From: Corynebacterium sp. TAE3-ERU12
GTDB taxonomy: Bacteria; Actinomycetota; Actinomycetes; Mycobacteriales; Mycobacteriaceae
Length of the DNA stretch: 64,000 nucleotides
Assembly (NCBI RefSeq): GCF_019209905.1
Contig: NZ_JAHUTM010000001.1
Span: forward strand, 186,001 to 250,000
Reading direction: 5' to 3'
Position 1 is the stretch's first letter; each line of letters starts with the position of its first letter. The translations under genes were made by a program, and so were the position numbers. A model generated the notes under the pieces. It had not been told where the DNA came from. It ran no database searches and saw only the letters and a program-made list of their open reading frames with translations. Shown here piece by piece: positions 57,773 through 64,000 of the stretch.

Positions 57773-58381
57773 ATCCGTTGTCACTTCCTTATGTTCTGAC
57801 TTCGGTGGAGTGGACGCTTCCAAGGACGTGCACGCACGTCGTCTTGGGGTCCGGAAAAGACATCGCGGTCGAACGGTGCTGCTGTGTGAGGCAGGTTCGG
57901 GCAACCGCGTGCCCTGCCTTCATGATGTTCGAGATCTGCGTGCCCGTCAAGATGCAAGGATCCGTATAGCCTCGTTCATAGGAGGGATAGGCCGATTTTT
58001 TCGCTATTAGCCCCGGATAACCGCTAAAAGAGGCCATTTTTCCAGGCCACGCCGGATGCCGTGATGGTCACTGCACTGCTCCCGCGCTTTACCCCCGGTG
58101 TCGTGTTACCCCCGGATGGTGGGGCGTCTTTTTTATGCGTCACCGATTCGGCAACTATTTCAGGAATCCGGTTTGGGGGTGGACTGGGGGCGAGGAGGCA
58201 AATACCCTTCGCTTTAACCGTGATTCACATACAGTGGGGTTCATCGCGAGCGGGCGTGTCGGTTTCGCATGTTGTAGCAGCCGCCGCCTGTTGCGTACTC
58301 AGCTGTAGGTCTTCCGGTCCGCAGCGCACGAGATTGGCGCAGTTTAGAGCGCCCGTGAACAACCTCTTATGAAGGAGAAAC
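57773..58381. promoter_or_regulatory. Divergent aceA-aceB control region
   Basis: This 609-base region has no coding sequence I can support. The aceB-proximal half is full of C- and G-tracts of the kind bound by RamA. TTACCCCCGG occurs twice as a direct repeat (58089-58098 and 58106-58115), followed by GGTGGGGCG (58118-58126), TTTGGGGGTGG (58172-58182), ACTGGGGGCG (58183-58192) and GTGGGGTT (58234-58241). A TACAGT box (58230-58235) is a possible aceB -10 site, implying a leader of about 140 bases. I found no good GlxR (TGTGA-N6-TCACA) or RamB match by eye. The aceA promoter could not be fixed. Confidence 0.5.
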
Positions 58382-60571
58382 ATGACTGAGCGCATCACCG
58401 TCGGCGGCCTCCAGGTCGCTAAGGTTCTGTACGACTTCGTCAACGACACCGCCCTCCCGGCGGCGAAGATCACTGATAAGGACGCCTTCTGGCAGGGCTT
58501 CGGCGATATCGTCGAGAAGTTCACCCCGCGTAATGAGGAGCTGCTCGCCAAGCGCGATGAGCTCCAGGCGAAGGTTGATGATTGGTACCGCGAGAATCCT
58601 GGCAAGCAGGATCAGGATCGTTACGTTTCCTTCTTGAAGGAGATTGGTTACCTGGCTGAGGACCCGGGCGATTTCCAGGTCACCACCGCCAATGTCGACG
58701 AAGAGATTGCCGCTACCGCTGGCCCGCAGCTGGTGGTGCCGGTGCTTAATGCCCGTTTTGCTATTAACGCCACCAATGCTCGCTGGGGCTCGCTTTACGA
58801 CGCTCTGTACGGCACCAATGCCATTTCTGAGGAAGGCGGTGCCGAGAAGGGTAAGGGCGGATATAACAAGGTCCGCGGTGACCGCGTTATTGCCTGGGGT
58901 CGTGACTTCTTGGATAAGGCACTGCCGCTTGCCGACGGTAGCCACGCCGACGTCGAGAATTACGCCATTAAGGATGGCGCCCTGGTCGCTACCGTCAATG
59001 GTGCTGATACCAAGCTCGCTAATCCGGAGCTGTTCGTCGGCTACACCGGCGATAAGGAGCAGCCGTCGTCCTTCTACTTCAAGCACAATGGCCTGCACAT
59101 TGAGCTTGAGATCGACCCGGAGCACCCGATCGGTAAGACCGATAAGGCCGGCGTGAAGGACATCACCCTCGAGGCCGCGGTGACCAACATCATGGACCTG
59201 GAGGACTCTGTCGCAGCTGTTGACGCGGCCGACAAGACTCTTGGCTACACCAACTGGTTGGGCCTGAATGTCGGTGACCTCGAGCTCGACATCACCAAGG
59301 GCGGCAAGCCCGCTAAGCGCGTCATCAATGACGACCGCAGCTACACCGACCTTGAGGGCAATGAGGTTAAGCTGCACGGTCGTTCCATGAACCTGGTGCG
59401 CAACGTCGGTCACCTGATGCGCAACCCCGCCATCCTGGACCGCAATGGCAACGAGATCTTCGAGGGCATCATGGATGCCGTCATCACCCCGATCTGTGCC
59501 ATCCCGGGCTTGGATAAGAACAATGCCCGCGGCAACTCCCGCGAGGGCTCCATCTACATCGTGAAGCCGAAGCAGCACGGCCCGGCCGAGTCTGCTTTCA
59601 CCAGCGAGCTTTTCGCCGACGTCGAGGACCTGTTGGGTCTGGAGCGCAACACCATGAAGGTGGGCCTCATGGACGAGGAGCGCCGCACTTCGGTCAACCT
59701 CGATGCCTGCATCAAGGAGGTCTCGGAGCGCGTGGTGTTCATTAACACCGGCTTCATGGACCGCACCGGCGACGAGATTCACACCTCGATGGCCGCTGGC
59801 CCGATGTACCGCAAGGCGGAGCAGAAGACCGCTAAGTGGATGCTGGCCTACGAGGACAACAACGTCGACGCTGGCCTGGCACATGGCCTGCAGGGCAAGG
59901 CCCAGATCGGTAAGGGCATGTGGGCCATGACCGAGCAGATGGCCGAGCTGCTGGACCAGAAGATTGGCCAGCCGAAGCAGGGCGCTTCTACCGCGTGGGT
60001 TCCGTCCCCGACCGGTGCTGTGCTGCACGCCACCCACTACCACGAGGTGGATGTCTTCGGTGTTCAGGACAAGCTGATCGCCGACGGCCGTCGCGACACC
60101 TTCGGTGACCTGCTGACCATCCCGGTCGACCCGTCGGCTGATTGGTCCGAGGAGGAGCGCCAGAACGAGCTGGATAACAATTGCCAGTCCATCCTGGGCT
60201 ACGTCATCCGCTGGGTTGAGCAGGGCGTTGGCTGCTCCAAGGTGCCGGATATCAACGATGTCGCCCTGATGGAGGACCGCGCTACACTGCGTATTTCCTC
60301 CCAGACCCTGGCTAACTGGATTGAGCACGACGTCATCACCGTTGACCAGGTTGAGGATGCGCTCAAGCGGATGGCTGCGGTGGTCGATCGCCAGAATGAA
60401 GGCGATAAGAACTACCTGCCGATGTGTGATGACTTTGAGCGTTCCATCGGTTTCCAGGCTGCCCGTGAGCTCATCCTGGAGGGCACCAAGCAGCCCTCCG
60501 GCTACACCGAGCCGATTCTGCACCGCTCCCGCCTCGAATTTAAGAAGCGCGAGGGCATTGACCAGGACTAA
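58382..60571 (+). CDS. aceB: Malate synthase G
   Basis: A 729-residue malate synthase of the large G isoform, which condenses glyoxylate with acetyl-CoA. Recognisable segments include [29 protein letters not shown] sequence (with the catalytic region [17 protein letters not shown]), [17 protein letters not shown] with the metal ligands, and [16 protein letters not shown], which carries the catalytic Asp region. Length is normal. GAAGGAG precedes the ATG by five to six bases. With aceA it completes the glyoxylate shunt. Confidence 0.98.
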   Translation: MTERITVGGLQVAKVLYDFVNDTALPAAKITDKDAFWQGFGDIVEKFTPRNEELLAKRDELQAKVDDWYRENPGKQDQDRYVSFLKEIGYLAEDPGDFQVTTANVDEEIAATAGPQLVVPVLNARFAINATNARWGSLYDALYGTNAISEEGGAEKGKGGYNKVRGDRVIAWGRDFLDKALPLADGSHADVENYAIKDGALVATVNGADTKLANPELFVGYTGDKEQPSSFYFKHNGLHIELEIDPEHPIGKTDKAGVKDITLEAAVTNIMDLEDSVAAVDAADKTLGYTNWLGLNVGDLELDITKGGKPAKRVINDDRSYTDLEGNEVKLHGRSMNLVRNVGHLMRNPAILDRNGNEIFEGIMDAVITPICAIPGLDKNNARGNSREGSIYIVKPKQHGPAESAFTSELFADVEDLLGLERNTMKVGLMDEERRTSVNLDACIKEVSERVVFINTGFMDRTGDEIHTSMAAGPMYRKAEQKTAKWMLAYEDNNVDAGLAHGLQGKAQIGKGMWAMTEQMAELLDQKIGQPKQGASTAWVPSPTGAVLHATHYHEVDVFGVQDKLIADGRRDTFGDLLTIPVDPSADWSEEERQNELDNNCQSILGYVIRWVEQGVGCSKVPDINDVALMEDRATLRISSQTLANWIEHDVITVDQVEDALKRMAAVVDRQNEGDKNYLPMCDDFERSIGFQAARELILEGTKQPSGYTEPILHRSRLEFKKREGIDQD

Positions 60572-60589
60572 TCACTAGCCTGCCTGCTT

Positions 60590-60634
60590 AAAGGGCCGTC
60601 GGCGGCGCATTCGAGCGCCAGTCGGCGGCCCTTT
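60590..60634 (+). terminator. Terminator downstream of aceB
   Basis: AAAGGGCCG (60590-60598) pairs with CGGCCCTTT (60626-60634), with an inner GGCGC/GCGCC stem, followed by GTGC. It sits 18 bases after the aceB stop. Confidence 0.8.
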
Positions 60635-60721
60635 GTGCATGTGTATGTCCGTTCGCCAGTTAGGGTTAATACCGTCAACTATGTACCCGCGTGCTGAACG
60701 CACAAACGAGGAGACTCGCGC

Positions 60722-61435
60722 ATGGAGACCACCCACCACGGGGCTGTGTTGTTCGACCTTGATGGGGTACTTACCCCCACCGCTGATTTTCATGAAGCTG
60801 CCTGGGGGGATATGTTTCGGCGTTTCCTTGAGGGCCGGGATGTGGCGCCGTATTCGGAGGCTGATTATTACGAGCATCTCGATGGTCGCCGTCGAGATGA
60901 GGGCATCCGGTCGTTGTTGGCGTCGCGGGGCATTGAGCTTCCCGACGGTGGCGCCGACGATTCGCCGGAGGATGACACGGTCACCGGTTTGGGCTTGCGT
61001 AAGAATGAGCAGTTTTTGAAGCGTGTCCGGGAGGGGATTGAGCCTTTCCCGGGTTCGGTGCGGTATCTGGATTATTTGGCTGCTTTGCCTAGTCCGCCGC
61101 AGGTGGCTGTGGTGAGTTCTTCGCGCAATGCGCAGGAGGTGCTTACTGCCGCTGGTTTGGTGGATCGTTTTGAGGTGATTGTGGATGGCAATGTCGCCCA
61201 CGAGAAGGGGTTGGCTGGCAAGCCTGCCCCGGATACGTACCTTTTCGCCGCGACTGCGTTAGGTGTGGAGCCGATGGACGCCACTGTGGTGGAGGACGCG
61301 ATTAGTGGCGTGAAGGCCGGTGCGGCTGGCCGGTTTGGTCATGTCATTGGTGTCGATCGGGGAGCGGGCCACGATCAGCTTTCCGACGCTGGCGCCGACG
61401 AGGTCGTGTCTGACCTGGCGGAGCTGGTCCGATGA
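60722..61435 (+). CDS. HAD-superfamily beta-phosphoglucomutase-like hydrolase
   Basis: A 237-residue HAD-IA protein. Motif I is AVLFDLDGVLTPTADFH (Asp12 nucleophile, Asp14 acid/base), motif II is VVSSSRNAQEVL, motif III is GLAGKPAPDTYLF, and motif IV is VVEDAISGVKAG. It matches beta-phosphoglucomutases, which convert beta-glucose 1-phosphate to glucose 6-phosphate. Its stop overlaps the GH65 start by four bases, a classical pairing with disaccharide phosphorylases. GAGGAG precedes the ATG by eight bases; TAATAC upstream is a possible -10 box. Confidence 0.88.
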   Translation: METTHHGAVLFDLDGVLTPTADFHEAAWGDMFRRFLEGRDVAPYSEADYYEHLDGRRRDEGIRSLLASRGIELPDGGADDSPEDDTVTGLGLRKNEQFLKRVREGIEPFPGSVRYLDYLAALPSPPQVAVVSSSRNAQEVLTAAGLVDRFEVIVDGNVAHEKGLAGKPAPDTYLFAATALGVEPMDATVVEDAISGVKAGAAGRFGHVIGVDRGAGHDQLSDAGADEVVSDLAELVR

Positions 61436-63915
61436 GCGGGGATAAGCAGCAGGAGGTTCCATCGAGCCGGAGTCGGGCGCGCCGCCATTTCCCCGTGTCG
61501 CGGGCGGATGTGCACCATGACGGCATTGACGTCGGCAAGCTGCTGGACCGGGATATTATGCCGGTCGACGAGTGGTGCTTGCGGGAGACGATTGCCGAGG
61601 GGCTGCCGTTGGGGCTCAGTGAGACCCTGTTTGCGCTGTCCAATGGTTATCTCGGGATGCGCGCGAATCCGCCGGAGGGCCGCGATAGCGCTGAGCACGG
61701 CACGTTTATTAACGGGCTGCATGAGACCTGGCCGATTCGGCATGCCGAGGATGCCTACGGTTTGGCGCGTGAGGGGCAGACCATCATCAACGCCCCTGAT
61801 GCGAAGGCGATGCGGCTGTATATCGACGATGAGCCGCTGCGCCTGGCCTCGGCTGAGGTCAATGAGTACGAGCGCAGTCTTGATTTCCGGGACGGTATTT
61901 TGCGCCGTGATGTGCTGTGGCGCACCCCGGGCGGCAAGAAGGTGCGGGTGAAGTCTGAGCGCATGGTGTCGCTGCAGGAGAAGCATCTGGCGCTGATGTC
62001 GCTTGAGGTGGAACTGCTTGATTCGGATGCGGCTGTGACGATTAGCTCGCAGATCCTGAACCGTCAGGACGGCAAGGATGAGTACTACGACAAGCAGGCC
62101 GCCCAGGGCAATGACCTGGACCCGCGCCGGGCGGAGGCGCTTGATGAGCGGGTGTTGCTTGATACGTTCCAGAGTGAGAGCGGGGGCGGCCGGGCGACGT
62201 TGGCCTACCGGTGTGCTCGGTCGGGGATGACTGTGGCGTGCTCGATGAGTCACGATATTTCGGTCACGGCCCCCGATGGCACCCGGATTACTCCGAATTG
62301 GGAGCAGCACACCGAGGAAGATACGGCCGCGATTATTTACCAGGTCCGCGCCCCGAAGGGGACGGTGCTGCGGCTGGATAAGTACGTTGCTTATCACTCG
62401 TCGCGGCATGTGCATGGCGAGGAGTTGGCGTTTCGTTGTTCGCGGACGCTCAACCGTGCCCGTCGGGTTGGTGTCGCCAGGTTGCAGGAGAATCAGCGGG
62501 AGTGGCTGGAGCGGTTCTGGCAGCGTTCCGACGTTGTTATCCATAACCAGCCGGAGTTGCAGCAGGCGGTGCGGTGGAACCTGTTCCAGCTGTTGCAGGC
62601 TTCTGCGCGCGCTGAGGTGCAGGGCATTCCTGCTAAGGGCATGACCGGCACGGGGTATGGCGGGCATTATTTCTGGGATACCGAGATTTATGTGCTGCCG
62701 TTTTTGGCGTACACCTCGCCGACATTTGCCCGGAATGCTTTGCGTTTCCGCTGCAATATGCTTGATGCCGCCCGGGATCGTGCTGATGAGTTGGCGCATG
62801 ATGGTGCGCTTTTCCCGTGGCGCACGATTAATGGCCAGGAGTCCTCGGCGTATTACGCCGCGGGCACTGCGCAGTACCACATTGATGCGGATATTGCGTA
62901 TGCGCTGATGAAGTACGTGCACGCTTCTGGTGATGTTGATTTCCTGCTTGAGCAGGGCATTGAGTTGCTCATTGAGACGGCTCGGTTTTGGATGTCGTTG
63001 GGCTTTTTCACCGATAACCGCTCGGAGTTCCAGATCCATTCAGTGACCGGGCCGGATGAATACAACACGGTGGTGAATAACAACCTTTACACCAACGTGA
63101 TGGCCCAATTTAACCTGCGCGCGGCCGCTGATGTGGTCGACCAGATGCGTCGGGAGCGGCCGGATGATTTCCGCAAGGCTCAGCATTTCCACAAGATTGA
63201 CGACGCTGAGGTCGCCGAGTGGCGTGAGGCCGCGGACCGGATGTACATCCCGTTCAATGAGGAACTTGGCATTCACCCGCAGGATGACCAGTTTTTGCTG
63301 CGGCAGCGGTGGCAGCTCGACGACCCGGAGGTGGGCCCGAAGCGGCCGTTGTTGCTGTACTACCACCCGTTGACCATTTACCGGCACCAGATCATTAAGC
63401 AGGCCGACGTGGTGTTGGCGTTGTTCCTGCGCGGTAATCAGTTCACCGATGAGCAAAAACGCGCCGATTATGACTACTACGACCCGCTGACTACCGGTGA
63501 CTCAACGCTGTCGGCTGTGGTGCAGTCCATCGTCGCCGCTGAGGTGGGGTACAACGAGTCCGCGTTGAACTTCTTCTATCGCGGCCTGTACGTCGATTTG
63601 GCGAATCTGCATGGCAACACTGCCGATGGTGTCCACGTGGCTTCTGCTGGTGGCGTGTGGCAGTCCCTGGTGTACGGGTTTGGTGGTTTCCGCGACCACG
63701 GCGGGAAGTTCACCATCAACCCGAAGTTGCCGGAGGAATGGGATGGGCTGACCTACCGGGTGACTATTCGTGGCTGTCGTATGCGGGTCACGGTGCGCCG
63801 GCACTCCGTTGAGGTGGTGCTGGAGGAGGGCGATTACGCCTTGGGTCCGATTGATATCGCCGGCCACCAGGTGATTGTCGATAAGGAACCGATGACGGTG
63901 TCGATTCGGGACTAG
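61432..63915 (+). CDS. Glycoside hydrolase family 65 disaccharide phosphorylase
   Basis: An 827-residue GH65 protein (maltose/trehalose/kojibiose phosphorylase family). It has an N-terminal beta-sandwich, a linker helix and an (alpha/alpha)6 barrel. The general acid is Glu543 in SVTGPDEYNTVVNNNLYTN. The phosphate-binding region near KQADVVLALFL and GDSTLSAVVQS is present. It would release beta-glucose 1-phosphate from an alpha-linked disaccharide, for the coupled phosphoglucomutase. The sugar specificity (maltose, trehalose or other) cannot be decided here. Confidence 0.9.
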   Translation: MSGDKQQEVPSSRSRARRHFPVSRADVHHDGIDVGKLLDRDIMPVDEWCLRETIAEGLPLGLSETLFALSNGYLGMRANPPEGRDSAEHGTFINGLHETWPIRHAEDAYGLAREGQTIINAPDAKAMRLYIDDEPLRLASAEVNEYERSLDFRDGILRRDVLWRTPGGKKVRVKSERMVSLQEKHLALMSLEVELLDSDAAVTISSQILNRQDGKDEYYDKQAAQGNDLDPRRAEALDERVLLDTFQSESGGGRATLAYRCARSGMTVACSMSHDISVTAPDGTRITPNWEQHTEEDTAAIIYQVRAPKGTVLRLDKYVAYHSSRHVHGEELAFRCSRTLNRARRVGVARLQENQREWLERFWQRSDVVIHNQPELQQAVRWNLFQLLQASARAEVQGIPAKGMTGTGYGGHYFWDTEIYVLPFLAYTSPTFARNALRFRCNMLDAARDRADELAHDGALFPWRTINGQESSAYYAAGTAQYHIDADIAYALMKYVHASGDVDFLLEQGIELLIETARFWMSLGFFTDNRSEFQIHSVTGPDEYNTVVNNNLYTNVMAQFNLRAAADVVDQMRRERPDDFRKAQHFHKIDDAEVAEWREAADRMYIPFNEELGIHPQDDQFLLRQRWQLDDPEVGPKRPLLLYYHPLTIYRHQIIKQADVVLALFLRGNQFTDEQKRADYDYYDPLTTGDSTLSAVVQSIVAAEVGYNESALNFFYRGLYVDLANLHGNTADGVHVASAGGVWQSLVYGFGGFRDHGGKFTINPKLPEEWDGLTYRVTIRGCRMRVTVRRHSVEVVLEEGDYALGPIDIAGHQVIVDKEPMTVSIRD

Positions 63916-63953
63916 GTGGGTGCGCGCGCAGCACATAACGTCGGAAAGCACCC

Positions 63954-63972
63954 TAAGGTAAGGCTTCAAATA
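63954..63972. promoter_or_regulatory. Candidate DtxR (iron regulator) box
   Basis: TAAGGTAAGGCTTCAAATA matches 15 of 19 positions of the DtxR/IdeR consensus TWAGGTWAGSCTWACCTWA, with the left half perfect. A TATAAA box (63971-63976) overlaps its end. It probably controls an iron-related gene starting beyond the window edge. Confidence 0.6.
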
Positions 63973-64000
63973 TAAACGGGCCAGATATACCGTAAATGGG

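Noticed and set aside
56114..57799. A 561-codon plus-strand frame antisense to aceA
   Set aside because: It is a Gly/Val-rich shadow of isocitrate lyase that also crosses the aceA terminator and a repeat.
58367..60523. A 718-codon open frame on the minus strand across aceB
   Set aside because: It is the codon-position shadow of the highly GC-biased malate synthase gene; the plus-strand protein has full family conservation and the antisense frame has no recognisable domains.
61375..63039. A 554-codon open frame on the minus strand across the GH65 gene
   Set aside because: It is antisense to a clear GH65 catalytic protein, its composition is Arg/His/Leu-rich as expected for a shadow frame, and it has no ribosome binding site.

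Overview
The window is a high-GC actinobacterial chromosome segment, almost certainly Corynebacterium or a close mycolic-acid-containing relative. The evidence is a GlxR-type Crp regulator, a membrane cyclase of the CyaB type, a secreted mycolyltransferase of the antigen 85 family, a WhiB4/WhcA protein, an Mrp antiporter with fused A and B subunits, and a gene order that (from memory) follows both the C. glutamicum cg0320-cg0441 region and the M. tuberculosis Rv3682-Rv3630 region. The species cannot be named from sequence reading alone. Most of the window is core genome. Coding is dense, operons use 1-4 base overlaps, and many first genes have a TANNNT -10 box ending 6-8 bases before the start codon, which points to leaderless mRNAs.

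Layout. 0-1.2 kb: an ECF sigma factor (SigC type) and an unrecognised small acidic protein. 1.3-7.5 kb: the mnhAB-C-D-E-F-G antiporter operon. 7.6-12.3 kb: a YhgE/Pip-like membrane protein, tRNA-Pro, a YqeY protein and a class A penicillin-binding protein with a PASTA domain. 12.5-21.8 kb: whcA, two Get3/ArsA-like ATPases, small housekeeping proteins, glxR, and a run of nth, a thioredoxin-like protein, a Nudix hydrolase, a MarP-type protease and a methyltransferase. 21.8-25.4 kb: an epoxide-hydrolase-like protein, a holin-like membrane protein, a protein with a degenerate Fic motif, and a HAD phosphatase. 25.6-32.7 kb: the helicase/secretion neighbourhood, a minimal Tad pilus set (CpaE-like, TadA, TadB, TadC, Flp-like pilin, two TadE-like proteins) convergent with a DECH-box helicase. 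32.9-39.3 kb: a cold shock protein, topA, cyaB, holB and tRNA-Thr. 39.4-49.4 kb: an MFS transporter, galE, a cell-envelope glycosyltransferase/flippase operon with a DsbA-like protein, and two peptidases. 49.4-52.5 kb: the mycolyltransferase, a divergent 36-residue peptide and lpd. 52.5-56.5 kb looks most accessory: a tiny ORF coupled to a two-gene ABC system resembling bacteriocin immunity/export pairs, an orphan organomercurial-lyase-like gene with an inverted-repeat operator candidate, and a duplicated 76-bp palindromic repeat. 56.5-64 kb: divergent aceA and aceB, a beta-phosphoglucomutase/GH65 phosphorylase pair, and at the edge a near-consensus DtxR iron box for a gene outside the window.

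How it fits together. cyaB (cAMP synthesis), glxR (cAMP receptor) and the classical GlxR-controlled glyoxylate genes aceA/aceB all lie here, and a good GlxR-like site sits between the penicillin-binding protein gene and whcA. Envelope genes (penicillin-binding protein, mycolyltransferase, glycosyltransferases, flippase, galE, Tad pilus) form the second theme. The least-explained elements are the short peptides at 50.8 and 52.7 kb, the acidic protein beside sigC, the pseudo-Fic protein, the orphan MerB-like gene and the duplicated repeat at 56 kb.
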